A stretch of DNA of 64,000 nt from Bacillota bacterium (GTDB lineage: Bacteria > Bacillota > Clostridia > Christensenellales > Aristaeellaceae): assembly GCA_023459675.1 (NCBI GenBank), contig JAEWTC010000088.1:8192-72191 (forward strand), written 5' to 3'. Under the pieces are notes generated by a model. It worked only from the letters and a program-made list of their open reading frames with translations, made no database searches and was not told the origin of the DNA. The position numbers and the translations under genes are program-made. How positions within the stretch are numbered: the stretch's first letter is position 1; every line of letters begins with the position of its first letter. Shown here one piece after another: positions 22,587 to 32,503 of the stretch.

Positions 22587-24489
22587 GGTATGCCGCCTCC
22601 GCCGCTTCCAGCGCGGTATAGAGCGCGGGCTGCCGTTCCTGTTCCTGCTGGTATAACAGCGAAAGCTCCAATAGCTTTTCCTGGTTCTGGCACACCGCAG
22701 GGTCCGCCATGGTTTTTTCCAGCCGCGCAAGCGTTTGCTCGTTTTTCACAATCGCGGCCTCGGCGTCGTCAACCGCGGCCTTGAGCTGCCGCAGCGCGGC
22801 GCTTTGCTGGCGTTCCTTTTTCCGGTCCTTGGCGACCGCGGTTTTGGTGGGGCCGTCCTCCACGGCATCCGGCGGCGTTGGCCGGTCGCGCTTTTCCAGA
22901 TAATCGTCGAAATTGCCGATGTATTCCGTGACGCCGTCCTCGGCCATCACCATCACGCGTTCGGCAAAACGGTTCACAAAATAGCGGTCGTGGCTGATGG
23001 CGAAGATAACGCCCGGGAACTCTGAAAGCGCTTCTTCCAGCACTTCGCAGCTGTCCATATCCAGATGGTTGGTGGGCTCGTCCAGCAGCAGGAAGTTATC
23101 CTTGCGGAGCATCAGCTTGGTCAGCGCCACGCGCCCGCGCTCCCCGCCGGAGAGTGCGGAGATCTTGCTGAAAACGTCGTCCCCGGTGAAGAGAAACTGC
23201 CCCAGCGCGCTGCGGACGCGGCTTTGTTCCAGCGCGGGAAACGAATTCCACACCTCGTCCAGCACGGTGTTGTTCAAGTTTAAGTCCTGCTGGTGCTGAT
23301 CGTAGTAGCCGATATCCACGTTCACGCCGAAGCGCACGGTGCCGCTGTCCGGCGTTTCCTTGCGGTTCAGTATTTTCAGCAGTGTGGTTTTCCCCACGCC
23401 GTTGGGGCCGATCAGCGCCACGCGGTCGCCCGCGCGCAGCCGGAAACCCACGTTGCGAAACACCGTGCGGCCGTTGAATTTCTTGTTGAGGCCCTTGACT
23501 TCCAGCGCATCCTCGCCCATCCGGCGGCGCGCGTCGAAGGAGAAGCGCACCTGCCGTTCCTCCAGCGGACGTTCCAGCCGTTCGATCTTATCGAGCCGCT
23601 TCTGCCTGGATTCGGCGGCGCGGATGCTTTTCTCGCGGTTGAAGCTGCGATAGCGTTCGATGATGGCCTTCTCGCGGTCGATTTCCTTTTGCTGCAATTG
23701 AAACGCCTTGATGCGCGCCTCGAAATCCGCGGTGCGCTTCTGCATATATTGGGTGTAGTTGCCCGTGAACTTATACACGCGGCCGCCCAGCATTTCCCCC
23801 ATCGTATCGCAGACGTGGTCGAGAAAATAGCGGTCGTGGCTGATCAGCAGCAGCGTTCCCTTGTACTCGGTCAGATAATTCTGCAGCCATTCGATGGCGG
23901 CGAGATCGAGGTGGTTGGTAGGTTCGTCCATCAACAGCACGTCCGGTTCCTGCAAAAGCAGTTTCGCAAGCGAAATCCGCGTGCGTTCCCCGCCCGACAG
24001 CGTTTTCACCTTGCGGCCGAACATATGCCTGCCGATTCCAAGCCCCAGCAGCTTTCCGGTGATTTCGCCCTCGTAGGCGTAGCCTTCCAGTTTTTTGAAC
24101 TCCTCGGTCATCTTGTAATATTCGTCGGACAGACGGAGCGCCGTTTGCTCGTCCCGGTTTTCCGCCATTCTCGTTTCCATGTCGCGCATGCGGTGTTCCA
24201 GGGCGATGACGCGGCTGAACACGGAAAGCATCGCGTCCCACACGGTGTCTTCCGGGCTGATATCGTTGATCTGCGCCAGGTACCCAAGCTTCAGCCCCTT
24301 GTTCATGTGCACGGCGCCGGCGTCCGCCTGCTGCTCGCCGGTGAGGATTCGCATCAGCGTGGTTTTGCCGCTTCCGTTCGCCCCGACGAGGCCCATTTTT
24401 TCACCTTTTTGGACGGAAAAGGTAACGTCGCGCAGCACCTGGTCGATGCCGAAGCTTTTCTGTATGTTTTCAACGGATATCAAAATCAT
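22564..24489 (-). CDS. ABC-F family ATPase (ribosome-associated translation factor type)
   Basis: The 641-residue soluble protein has two ATPase domains and no membrane segment. Walker A is GANGSGKTT at residues 36-44 and GPNGVGKTT near 355; both signature motifs read LSGGERxR and both Walker B motifs LLMDEPTNHLD or LLLDEPTNHLD. An inter-domain arm lies near 240-320, and a C-terminal coiled coil lies at about 560-641. ABC-F proteins act on ribosomes, either easing elongation (EttA/Uup/YdiF types) or protecting against antibiotics. The C-terminal coiled coil favours a Uup/YdiF-like housekeeping role. ATG 24489 is preferred over upstream in-frame ATGs because AAGGGG is well spaced. Confidence 0.88.
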   Translation of the reverse strand: MILISVENIQKSFGIDQVLRDVTFSVQKGEKMGLVGANGSGKTTLMRILTGEQQADAGAVHMNKGLKLGYLAQINDISPEDTVWDAMLSVFSRVIALEHRMRDMETRMAENRDEQTALRLSDEYYKMTEEFKKLEGYAYEGEITGKLLGLGIGRHMFGRKVKTLSGGERTRISLAKLLLQEPDVLLMDEPTNHLDLAAIEWLQNYLTEYKGTLLLISHDRYFLDHVCDTMGEMLGGRVYKFTGNYTQYMQKRTADFEARIKAFQLQQKEIDREKAIIERYRSFNREKSIRAAESRQKRLDKIERLERPLEERQVRFSFDARRRMGEDALEVKGLNKKFNGRTVFRNVGFRLRAGDRVALIGPNGVGKTTLLKILNRKETPDSGTVRFGVNVDIGYYDQHQQDLNLNNTVLDEVWNSFPALEQSRVRSALGQFLFTGDDVFSKISALSGGERGRVALTKLMLRKDNFLLLDEPTNHLDMDSCEVLEEALSEFPGVIFAISHDRYFVNRFAERVMVMAEDGVTEYIGNFDDYLEKRDRPTPPDAVEDGPTKTAVAKDRKKERQQSAALRQLKAAVDDAEAAIVKNEQTLARLEKTMADPAVCQNQEKLLELSLLYQQEQERQPALYTALEAAEAAYQKAEAES

Positions 24490-24562
24490 GGTCGGCATCC
24501 CCTTATCGCTTCCAGTCTCAGCTGTACAGTATACCATAAATGCGGTATGCACGCACATCCGC

Positions 24563-24591
24563 ACTATACAGATTGGGCTTGCTGGTGTAAA
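24563..24591 (-). promoter_or_regulatory. Promoter of the ABC-F gene
   Basis: On the minus strand TTTACA (complement of 24586-24591) and TATAGT (complement of 24563-24568) are 17 bases apart, giving a leader of about 67 bases. I see no leader peptide or attenuator of the kind found before antibiotic-resistance ABC-F genes. Confidence 0.55.
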
Positions 24592-24671
24592 ATAGAAGAT
24601 GAAAACGATGAGCCTGCCCTCAATTTTGATACAGACCGCGCGCAGCGTAAAACCACTCGGGAGGTATAGGC

Positions 24672-27600
24672 GTGAAAATTGATCTGACGTGTCCGGTGGA
24701 ACTGTGGAAGTACACGCTGCCAGGCGAAGGCGTGCCGCAGTGCGTTTTTATGCTCAACAACGTCGGCATCAAACACGTCGTTTCGGTGCAGATCACGCTG
24801 ACCAGCTACGGCCCCAAGGAATTTGTACTGCTCAAGCAAACCGACCGCATGCCGGTTTCGGACGCGGCCCCCGGGCAGTCCTTCACGGTGACGATGGTGC
24901 CCACGGAATGGGAAAACGTGCTTACCGTGGATCTGGTTATAGAAAAAGTATGGTTTGCGGACGCCACCGTATGGCGGCGCGGCAACGCGCCCGTTGTGGA
25001 TTACGAACCCAACGCCCTGCCCGGCGGCCGCAAGCTGGATCAGCTTCGCTTCGTTGCCGGGGAGGACGCCGTTGGCTACCCGCAGCTGCAGGAACAGGTC
25101 TGGGTCTGCGTTTGCGGCCGCGCGAACGATTTGAAAGCCGACCGCTGCTGCCGCTGCAAGCGCGGGCGCGATACGGTGTTTGCGTCCTGTACGCCCGAAA
25201 ACGTGGATCATCTGATTGCCGTTCACGAGCAAAAGCTGAAATCCGTGGCGCAATCGGCGCGCGAGGAAGCGGGCCGTTCCGCCGAAAAGCAGGAAGTGAT
25301 CCGCCGCCGCGCGCAGCGCTCCCGCAGGATTGCGTGGAGCGTGACGCTTACGGTGCTGCTGCTCACGGCGCTTGCCGCGGCCGTGTGGCTGTGGGGCGTT
25401 CCCGCCCTGCGATATTATCAAGCGGGCGCTTTGCTTGCGGAGGGGAACTATTCCCAAGCCCGCACCGCCTTCCTAAGCCTTAAGGATTACCGGGATTCTC
25501 AGACTCTGGTGCAGGAAAGCGATTACCGCAGCGCCGCGGATCTTTTCAAGCAGGGCGATTTGCAGGCCGCCGCGACGCTGTTTACCGCGCTGGGAAATTA
25601 TCAGGACAGCGCCGAGCAAGCGCTGCAAGCCCGGTACCAAATCGCGCAGAATACGTTCGCCGCTGCCGATTACACGGCGGCCGCAGAGCTTTTTTCCGCG
25701 CTGGGCACCTACCAGGACAGCGATACCATGCGCCGGGAAAGCCTGTACCAAAAGGCGGCCGCGCTTTTGGACGGCGGCAAGCCGGAGGAAGCGCGCGCGC
25801 TGTTTGCCGATCTTTCCGAGTATAAGGATTCCGCCGCGCAGCTCATTGCCTGCGATACCCGGATCGGGCTGAACGCGTTTGACGCCGGGGATTACGCCGC
25901 GGCGGCGGAGCGGTTCGAAGCCGTGCAGGGCCAGACGGACGTTGCGGAAAAGCTGAAGGAAACCTATTACCTCTGGGGGCTGCAAACGCAGGAGGAAGGC
26001 AGCTATGAGGAAGCGGGCAAGCTGTTCCTCAAAGCGGGCGACTACAAGGACGCCGCCTTCATGGCCCACGGAAGCCTGTACTTCCTGGCCAGCGATTATT
26101 TTGACAATCAGGAGTACGCCAAAGCCGCGGAGCTGTTCCAAAGCGTGATCCCCTATCTGGACAGCGAAACCCGGTATTGGGAAAGCGTGTATCAGCAGGG
26201 GCTTGCAAGCGAGGAACAGGGAAACATGGAGGAAGCGCTGGCGCTGTACCAGACCATCCCGCTGCACCCGCAGGCCGCGCAGCGCGTGAGCGCGTATCAC
26301 TACCAACAGGCGGAAGCCGCGCTTGCCGCGGGTAACCCCGAGGAAGCGGTTGCCCAGTTCACCCTCGCGGGCGATTATCTGGACGCGGCGCAGAGAATTC
26401 TCGCCATACGGTATGAGGAAGCAACGGAAGCGTTTGCGGCGGGCGATTATCCAAACGCGGCGCAATTGTTCCTGGCGCTGGGCGATTATGAAGACAGCGC
26501 CGATCAGCTGCTGCAATCCCGCTACCTGGCGGCAAAGGCCGCGCTGGACGCGGGTGCGTACGCGCAGGCAGCCGAGCAGTTTACGCTGCTGGCGGATTAT
26601 CAGGACAGTAAAACGCAGGCCGATACGGCGCGCTATGCCCAGGCCGAAGCGGCGCTTGCCGCCGCGCAGTATGACGACGCATCGGCGCTGTTTTTAGCGC
26701 TGGGCGATTATAAGGACAGCGCCGTGCGCGTCTTGCAGGCGCAATACCAAAAAGCGAAGGCAGCGCTGGACGCGGCGGATTTCGACGGCGCGGCGGCGCA
26801 GTTTGCCGCCTTGGGTGATTTTGAAGACAGCGCGGATATGGAAAAGCAAGCGCGCTACTTGAAGGCGGAAGCGGCTTTCGCGGCCGGCCAATACGGCGAT
26901 GCGATCCCGCTGTACGAGGCGCTGGGCGAGTACCAAAACAGCGCGGACAAGATGAACCAAGCCCGTTACGCGCTGGCGCAGGAAGCGGTTGACGCGAAGG
27001 ATTACACGCTGGCCATCCGCCTGTTTACGGAGCTTGACGATTATCAGGACAGCGCCCAGAGGCGCATGGCCCTATGGTACACGGTGGGCAACCAGGCGAT
27101 GGACGTGCGCGATTATGCCGGAGCCATTCAGGCGTACGCGAACCTGAACGGCTACGAAAACAGCGACGACGCCCTTAACCAAGCGCTGTATGAGTGGGGG
27201 CTTTCGCTGAAGGCGTCGGGAGACACGGCTGCGGCCATCACGCTTTTAGAGTCCCTGCCCGCGGGTTCCGCCACGCGGCAGCTGGTGGGCGATTTCATTG
27301 CGTCCGAGGGCCTGCGCAAGCAGCAGGCAGGCGATTTGGAAGGCGCGGCGGCGGTATTCGAAGCGCTGGGCGATCACCCCGGCGCGAAGGACTATTGGTA
27401 CGCGGCGCGCTACGAGGCGGCGCAGCGGCATATGGTGTTGGGCGAGTACCGGCAGGCGGCGGCGATCTTCGAAACGCTGGGAACGTATGAAAGCTCGCAA
27501 GCGAAGCTGGAAGAAAGCCTGTACGAAGCCTACGGGCGGACTGCCGACGCGGCGCGAACCGCCTACGACGCGCAGGACTGGGCCGGCGTTGTGGACGCCC

Positions 27601-28061
27601 TCGACGGGTTTGATTTCACCGGCCTGCCCGAAGCCTATCAGCCGTTGCAGACATGGTATGAGGAGGCGTGCCGCGCGGCCGGGGACGCGTTGTACGAAGA
27701 CGGCAAGCCCTTTGATGCGCTGGCTTATTATCAGCGGATCGCATATCTGCCCGAGGTGGCGGACGGCGTGCTGCAACGCCCCGTATATCTGCTGATCGGC
27801 GCGTGGGAAAACGGCGGGCAAACCGCCTCGTTCCTCGCGGACGGGAGTTTTTCGCTGCCGGAGGAAACCGGGTTCTATGCCGTGCAGGACGGGACGCTGC
27901 TGACGGGCGCTTCGCCCGACGCATTGACGGAAACCTACGCGCTGACGGAGCTGACGCAAACCGTGCTGACGCTGACCGCATTAAACGATGCCGCCACAGT
28001 TTACACTTTTACGCGCGTGAGCGCCGACGGAGACGGAAATGAACAGGGAAGCGCACCGTGA
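24672..28061 (+). CDS. Giant zinc-ribbon, single-pass membrane protein with about 17 TPR-like 'DYxDS' repeats
   Basis: The 1129-residue protein has four parts. Residues 1-140 are beta-rich. A zinc ribbon uses Cys146/Cys148 and Cys159/Cys162. A basic stretch (RRRAQRSRR) leads into one membrane segment at about 220-243. From about 250 to 930 run some 17 helical repeats of about 38-40 residues, each ending near LGDYxDSA, with the body A..A...F..GDY..A...F..LG like degenerate TPR/Sel1 units. The C-terminal 100 residues are a beta-rich domain (LIGAWENGGQTASFLADGSFSL). The start is GTG 24672 after GGGAGG. The repeat part should face outside by the positive-inside rule. It may be a scaffold for envelope proteins. 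The acyltransferase and aminopeptidase genes overlap it in series. Confidence 0.75.
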   Translation: MKIDLTCPVELWKYTLPGEGVPQCVFMLNNVGIKHVVSVQITLTSYGPKEFVLLKQTDRMPVSDAAPGQSFTVTMVPTEWENVLTVDLVIEKVWFADATVWRRGNAPVVDYEPNALPGGRKLDQLRFVAGEDAVGYPQLQEQVWVCVCGRANDLKADRCCRCKRGRDTVFASCTPENVDHLIAVHEQKLKSVAQSAREEAGRSAEKQEVIRRRAQRSRRIAWSVTLTVLLLTALAAAVWLWGVPALRYYQAGALLAEGNYSQARTAFLSLKDYRDSQTLVQESDYRSAADLFKQGDLQAAATLFTALGNYQDSAEQALQARYQIAQNTFAAADYTAAAELFSALGTYQDSDTMRRESLYQKAAALLDGGKPEEARALFADLSEYKDSAAQLIACDTRIGLNAFDAGDYAAAAERFEAVQGQTDVAEKLKETYYLWGLQTQEEGSYEEAGKLFLKAGDYKDAAFMAHGSLYFLASDYFDNQEYAKAAELFQSVIPYLDSETRYWESVYQQGLASEEQGNMEEALALYQTIPLHPQAAQRVSAYHYQQAEAALAAGNPEEAVAQFTLAGDYLDAAQRILAIRYEEATEAFAAGDYPNAAQLFLALGDYEDSADQLLQSRYLAAKAALDAGAYAQAAEQFTLLADYQDSKTQADTARYAQAEAALAAAQYDDASALFLALGDYKDSAVRVLQAQYQKAKAALDAADFDGAAAQFAALGDFEDSADMEKQARYLKAEAAFAAGQYGDAIPLYEALGEYQNSADKMNQARYALAQEAVDAKDYTLAIRLFTELDDYQDSAQRRMALWYTVGNQAMDVRDYAGAIQAYANLNGYENSDDALNQALYEWGLSLKASGDTAAAITLLESLPAGSATRQLVGDFIASEGLRKQQAGDLEGAAAVFEALGDHPGAKDYWYAARYEAAQRHMVLGEYRQAAAIFETLGTYESSQAKLEESLYEAYGRTADAARTAYDAQDWAGVVDALDGFDFTGLPEAYQPLQTWYEEACRAAGDALYEDGKPFDALAYYQRIAYLPEVADGVLQRPVYLLIGAWENGGQTASFLADGSFSLPEETGFYAVQDGTLLTGASPDALTETYALTELTQTVLTLTALNDAATVYTFTRVSADGDGNEQGSAP

Positions 28062-29256
28062 ACAAAAGCTGACCATCGGCGTTCTGTATGGTTTCCGGGC
28101 GTTGATGGTGCTTTTTGTGTGCAATTACCACTTCTGGCAGCAAAGCTGGCTGATGCAGCAATTTTCACTGTTCAGAACCTCCGTTTATTTCGATTATTTT
28201 ACGCGATCCAGCTATCTGTTTGTGGACGGCATGCTTCTGCTCAGCGGGTTTCTGCTATACCTGCCCTACGCGCAGGCCGCGGACGCCGGGCTGCCCATGC
28301 CCAGCACGAAGACTTTTTACTGGAAGCGCTTGATCCGCATCGTGCCCTCCTATCTGGCGTCGGTCTTCCTGATGCTGTTTGCCGTGGCGCTGCCCGGCGG
28401 CGCGTATGACAACGCGGGCGAAGCCATTGCGGACGTGCTGGCCCATGTGACGTTCACCTTCCCGCTGTTCCCGGACACGTACCTGTATACGCCGCTCAAC
28501 GCCGTGCTGTGGACGATCGGCGTGGAGGTGCAGTTCTACCTGATCTTCCCACTGATCGCGCGGTTCATGCGCAAAAAGCCGGCGCGTACGCTTATAATCC
28601 TCGCGGCGGCGGGAATCCTGTTTCGGGTTACGCTGGCGCTGGAAGCGGAGGACCTGGCGATCTGGGTCAACCAGATGCCCTCCTATCTGGACGTATACGC
28701 GCTGGGCATGCTGGGCGCGATCCTCTATCTGCGCCTGCGGCGGCTGACGGAAACAGGGAAAGCGAAAACCGTGGTTTCCATTGCCGCGGTCATCCTGTTC
28801 TGCCTTGGAACTGCGCTGATCCTATCCGTTTTGCAGATACAGTCCACCGCCAGCATTCAGGGGCTATCCGCCCTGCGGCTGAGCCAGTGGCTCGTCCGGC
28901 TGCCGCTTGCGCTTGCGATGCTCGTTACCATGCTTTCGGCTTCTTTCCTGCCCCGGTTACTGCAAAAACCGCTGGACAACCGCCTGATGCGCTTTTTATC
29001 CGTGATTTCGCTGAACCTGTACATCTGGCATCAGACGCTGTGCATACTGCTGGTCAAGCCCCTGTTTCCCCAAGCGCTGCATAACGATCATAACCTCCAG
29101 GTCATTTTCACGCTGTTAAGCCTCGCCCTGGCCATTCTCACCGCCATGGCGTTCACCTACGGGCTGGAGCACCCGGCGGCCAGGTGGCTGCAGACACTCA
29201 AAGACAGAAAGGGAGTACGACCCGATGCAAGACCCGCGCCTCCAGAAACTGTGTAA
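28039..29256 (+). CDS. Membrane acyltransferase, acyltransferase-3 (OafA/YrhL-like) family
   Basis: The 405-residue protein has about ten hydrophobic segments and no extracytoplasmic SGNH domain. The N-terminus LYGFRALMVLFVCNYHFW carries the family's R-A-x-x-V..H pattern, with the expected catalytic His in NYHFW. A later FYWKRLIRIVPSYL segment matches the second conserved arginine region. Such enzymes transfer acetyl or other acyl groups to surface glycans, peptidoglycan or lipids. The start ATG lies 23 bases inside the upstream repeat-protein gene, and its own end overlaps the aminopeptidase gene by 32 bases, so expression is tightly coupled. Confidence 0.85.
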   Translation: MNREAHREQKLTIGVLYGFRALMVLFVCNYHFWQQSWLMQQFSLFRTSVYFDYFTRSSYLFVDGMLLLSGFLLYLPYAQAADAGLPMPSTKTFYWKRLIRIVPSYLASVFLMLFAVALPGGAYDNAGEAIADVLAHVTFTFPLFPDTYLYTPLNAVLWTIGVEVQFYLIFPLIARFMRKKPARTLIILAAAGILFRVTLALEAEDLAIWVNQMPSYLDVYALGMLGAILYLRLRRLTETGKAKTVVSIAAVILFCLGTALILSVLQIQSTASIQGLSALRLSQWLVRLPLALAMLVTMLSASFLPRLLQKPLDNRLMRFLSVISLNLYIWHQTLCILLVKPLFPQALHNDHNLQVIFTLLSLALAILTAMAFTYGLEHPAARWLQTLKDRKGVRPDARPAPPETV

Positions 29257-30340
29257 CCTGCTGATCAACTATTCCTGTGAACTGAAACCCGGCCAGAACA
29301 TTCTGATTGAGATTTTCGGCAGCCAACCCGAGGTTGCCATGGGGCTGATCGACGCGGCCTATGCCGCCGGAGGCGTTCCGTTTGTGCGGCTGCGCGAGCC
29401 GCAGGTGATGCGCAAGCTCATGCAGGGCGCAACCTCCGCCCAGTACGCGGTGGAAGCCAAAAACGACGCGGACCTCATGAAGCAGATGCAGGCCTACATC
29501 GGCCTGCGCTCCTATGAAAACGCCTACGAGCTTTCCGGGGTAGCCCCGGAACAGATGGCGCTGTATACCCGGGAGTATTCCGGCGCCGTGCACGGCAAGA
29601 TCCGCATTCCCGAAACGCGCTGGTGCGTGCTGCGCTACCCGACCCCCGCCATGGCGCAGAGCGCGCACATGAGCACCGAAGCGTTTGAGGATTACTATTA
29701 CAGCGTTTGCACCATGGATTATCAGAAGCTCGGCAAGGCCATGGAAGCGCTGAAGGCGCGCATGGAGCGCACGGACAAGGTGCACATCACGGGCCCGGAT
29801 ACCGATCTCACCTTCTCCATCCGGGGGATACCGGCCATCATCTGCGACGGAAAGCTGAACATCCCCGACGGCGAGGTGTATACCGCGCCGGTGAAGGATT
29901 CGATAAACGGCACCCTGCGCTACAACACGGAAAGCCTGTACCAGGGCAAGGTGTATTCCGATATCCGCTTCACATTTGAAAACGGCAAGATCGTAAAGGC
30001 CACCTGCAGCGATACCGCGGGGCTCAATCATGTGCTGGATACCGACGAAGGCGCGCGCTACATCGGCGAGTTTGCGCTGGGGGTGAACCCGTTCGTCACC
30101 ACCCCCATACAGGATACGCTGTTTGACGAGAAAATCGCGGGCTCGTTCCATTTCACCCCTGGCACCTGCTACGACGACGCCTCCAACGGCAACCATTCCA
30201 GCGTTCACTGGGATATCGTCAACATCCAGCGGCCCGAGTACGGTGGCGGCAGCATCTATTTCGACGGCGAACTGATCCGCAAGGACGGCCTGTTCGTACC
30301 GGCGGACCTGCTGCCCCTGAACCCGGACGCGTTCCTATAA
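29225..30340 (+). CDS. M29 family aminopeptidase (AmpS/thermophilic aminopeptidase type)
   Basis: This is a cytosolic dinuclear-metal exopeptidase. The 371-residue protein matches the M29 layout: LINYSCELKPGQNILIEIFG at the N-terminus, and the central TGPDTDLTFSIRGIPAIICDGKLNIPDGEV with metal-site Glu. It ends with GEFALGVNP, then SVHWDIVN and YFDGELIRKDGLF. ATG 29225 has AAAGGGAG at nine bases. It overlaps the acyltransferase gene by 32 bases and is the last gene before a strong terminator. Its link to the two membrane proteins is unexplained. Confidence 0.92.
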   Translation: MQDPRLQKLCNLLINYSCELKPGQNILIEIFGSQPEVAMGLIDAAYAAGGVPFVRLREPQVMRKLMQGATSAQYAVEAKNDADLMKQMQAYIGLRSYENAYELSGVAPEQMALYTREYSGAVHGKIRIPETRWCVLRYPTPAMAQSAHMSTEAFEDYYYSVCTMDYQKLGKAMEALKARMERTDKVHITGPDTDLTFSIRGIPAIICDGKLNIPDGEVYTAPVKDSINGTLRYNTESLYQGKVYSDIRFTFENGKIVKATCSDTAGLNHVLDTDEGARYIGEFALGVNPFVTTPIQDTLFDEKIAGSFHFTPGTCYDDASNGNHSSVHWDIVNIQRPEYGGGSIYFDGELIRKDGLFVPADLLPLNPDAFL

Positions 30341-30363
30341 ACTACGCAACACCCACGCGTACG

Positions 30364-30398
30364 AAAACGGCTCTCCGGTTGGAGAGCCGTTTCTTTTT
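30364..30398. terminator. Bidirectional terminator between the aminopeptidase gene and araA
   Basis: A perfect stem AACGGCTCTCC/GGAGAGCCGTT has a GGTT loop and is flanked by AAAA on the left and TTTCTTTTT on the right. It can serve both convergent operons. Confidence 0.88.
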
Positions 30399-30412
30399 GC
30401 ATGAGCAAAACC

Positions 30413-31804
30413 TTAGCCGATGACCACGAGCTCCGTATCGGTGAACTTGGCGAACAGGGCGATATCCTCCGCGGTGAGCGCGGTGGAAACCACGGTGTGA
30501 TGGCCGCCGCCCGCTTCGATCCAGGCCTTCGCGCCTTCCTCGAAGTTGGGCTTGATCTTCCACATGATCTGCCCCACGGGGAGCTTGGGCATGGGCTTGG
30601 GCTGCTTGATGAGTTCGATCTTCGCGCAGATCAGGCGGAAATGCGTGCCCATATCCGTCATGCACACGGCGACGCCGTCTCCCGTGACGCCGTCGAAGGT
30701 GAGGCGGGCCGGGTCGGCCTTGCCGCCGATGCCCAGCTTATGCACCTCGATGGCCGGCTTGGTAGCCGCAAACGAGGGGGAAACCTCCAGCATGTGCGCG
30801 CCCAGCACATAGCCGTCGGCCATGTCGTAGGTGTAGTCTTCCATGAAGCCGGTCGCGCCTTTGCGGCCCTCGGCCATTTTCCACAGCACCGCGCTGAGCG
30901 CGCTGGTTTTGTAATCGCCCTCGCCGCCGAAGCCGACGCCCTTGCCAAGCATCCGCTGGGTGGCGAGGCCGGGCAGCTGCTCCATGCCGTAGAGATCTTC
31001 AAAGGTATCGGTATACGCGCCTACGCCGTGCGCGGCTACGAACTGGTCCAGCGCAATTTCATAACGAGCCTGCTCCTTGACGGCGTCCAGATTGGTGGTT
31101 TTGATCTCGTACGCCGCCTTGTATTCCGCCATCTTCTGCGCAAGCTGCGCGTCGGTTACGCCGTGTACGAGCTTCACCAGATCGCCGATGCCGTAGTAGT
31201 TCACTTCCCAGCCGAAGCGGATCTGGCTTTCCACGCGGTCGCCGTCGGTCACGGCCACCTGGCGCATGTTGGAGCCGAACATTGCCACCTTGAGCTTGCG
31301 GGAGAAATCCAGCGCCTTGGCGACTTCGGCAAACTGCCTGAGCTGCGCGACGACTGCCGGGTTTTGGTAATACCCGACCACGATCTGCCGTTTCACACCC
31401 AGCCGGGTGCAGATGAAGCCGTACTCGCGGTCGCCGTGGGCGGACTGGTTGAGGTTCATGAAATCCATGTCGATGCTGTCGTAAGGCAGGCGCTCGTTTG
31501 CCTGCGTGTGCAGATGGCAAAGCGGCTTGCGTAAAATCTGCAGGCCTTTGATCCACATTTTCGCGGGAGAAAACGTATGCATCCAGGTGATTACGCCCAC
31601 GCAGTCCGCATCGGCGGAGGCTTCCTGCATCACGGCGACGCAGCCTTCCGAATTGAGGACGGTCGGTTTCCACACCACCTCGGCGACGGCGGAAAGCTTG
31701 CCGTTGAGGAAGCTGACCATTTCCTTGCTGTCCAGCGCCACCTGTTTTAACGTTTCCTCGCCGTAGAGATCCTGACTGCCGGTGATAAAGTAGAGCTTTT
31801 TCAT
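30413..31804 (-). CDS. araA: L-arabinose isomerase
   Basis: This cytosolic enzyme converts L-arabinose to L-ribulose. The 463-residue protein is slightly shorter than the usual 490-500 but keeps the family sequence throughout: [14 protein letters not shown] at the N-terminus, [29 protein letters not shown], and [13 protein letters not shown]. The C-terminal [15 protein letters not shown] carries the metal-site histidine. It is the last gene of the kinase-araD-araA operon, and its ATG overlaps the araD stop by four bases. The likely regulator is AraR, with an operator upstream of the operon. Confidence 0.95.
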   Translation of the reverse strand: MKKLYFITGSQDLYGEETLKQVALDSKEMVSFLNGKLSAVAEVVWKPTVLNSEGCVAVMQEASADADCVGVITWMHTFSPAKMWIKGLQILRKPLCHLHTQANERLPYDSIDMDFMNLNQSAHGDREYGFICTRLGVKRQIVVGYYQNPAVVAQLRQFAEVAKALDFSRKLKVAMFGSNMRQVAVTDGDRVESQIRFGWEVNYYGIGDLVKLVHGVTDAQLAQKMAEYKAAYEIKTTNLDAVKEQARYEIALDQFVAAHGVGAYTDTFEDLYGMEQLPGLATQRMLGKGVGFGGEGDYKTSALSAVLWKMAEGRKGATGFMEDYTYDMADGYVLGAHMLEVSPSFAATKPAIEVHKLGIGGKADPARLTFDGVTGDGVAVCMTDMGTHFRLICAKIELIKQPKPMPKLPVGQIMWKIKPNFEEGAKAWIEAGGGHHTVVSTALTAEDIALFAKFTDTELVVIG

Positions 31805-32502
31805 TTGTGTTCTCCTCCTTGGCCGTAATAGGCGTCTTTACCGTGTTTACGGAAATAATGTTTGTCCAGCAGGTATTGGTCGGCTTTACCGACGCCGGGT
31901 TGGATGGTTTCGGTGAGCAGGGAGAGCTTGGCCACCTGCTCCAGCACCGCGGCGTGGTACACGGCCTCGTCCGCGTCCTTGCCCCAGGCGAAGGGGCCGT
32001 GGTTTTTCACCAGGATGGCCGGAATTTCCATCGGGTCTTTGCCTTGCAGGGTTTCCAAAATCACCGTGCCGGTGTTTTTCTCATATGCGGCCGTGATCTC
32101 TTCCTGTGTTAAAGCCCTTGCGCAGGGCACGTCCCCGTGAAAGTAATCCGCGTGCGTGGTGCCGTAGGCCGGAACCGCGCGCCCCGCCTGCGCAAACGCG
32201 GTCGCGTAGGTGGAATGGGTGTGCACCACGCCGCCGATCTGCGGAAACGCCTTATACAGCTCCACGTGCGTGGGCGTGTCCGAGGAGGGTTTCCAGGGGC
32301 CGTCCACCACGTTGCCGTCCAGATCGACAACCGCCATATCGTCCTCGGTCATGCCTTCATAGGCAAGGCCGCTGGGCTTGATGACGATGAGCCCCTTTTC
32401 GCGGCAGATGGCGCTGACGTTGCCCCAGGTAAACAGCACCAGCCCATGTTTCACAAGGTCTAAATTGGCTTGCAGAACCTGTTTTTTCAGCTGTTTGAGC
32501 AT
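31801..32502 (-). CDS. araD: L-ribulose-5-phosphate 4-epimerase
   Basis: The 233-residue class II aldolase-fold enzyme makes D-xylulose 5-phosphate from L-ribulose 5-phosphate. Motifs are [35 protein letters not shown] and the zinc site [16 protein letters not shown]; then [14 protein letters not shown] and [10 protein letters not shown]. Those three tracts are diagnostic for AraD over plain fuculose-phosphate aldolase. It lies one base behind the kinase stop and overlaps araA by four bases. Confidence 0.96.
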   Translation of the reverse strand: MLKQLKKQVLQANLDLVKHGLVLFTWGNVSAICREKGLIVIKPSGLAYEGMTEDDMAVVDLDGNVVDGPWKPSSDTPTHVELYKAFPQIGGVVHTHSTYATAFAQAGRAVPAYGTTHADYFHGDVPCARALTQEEITAAYEKNTGTVILETLQGKDPMEIPAILVKNHGPFAWGKDADEAVYHAAVLEQVAKLSLLTETIQPGVGKADQYLLDKHYFRKHGKDAYYGQGGEHK

Positions 32503-32503
32503 A

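Noticed and set aside
22564..24489. Antibiotic-resistance ABC-F (Msr/Vga/Lsa type)
   Set aside because: There is no leader peptide or attenuator upstream, and the C-terminal coiled coil fits the housekeeping Uup/YdiF kind better. Resistance cannot be excluded without phylogeny.
24564..26516. Two long minus-strand frames opposite the repeat protein gene
   Set aside because: They are mirror images of the repeat codons, with low-complexity Leu/Arg/Gly content and no start signals.
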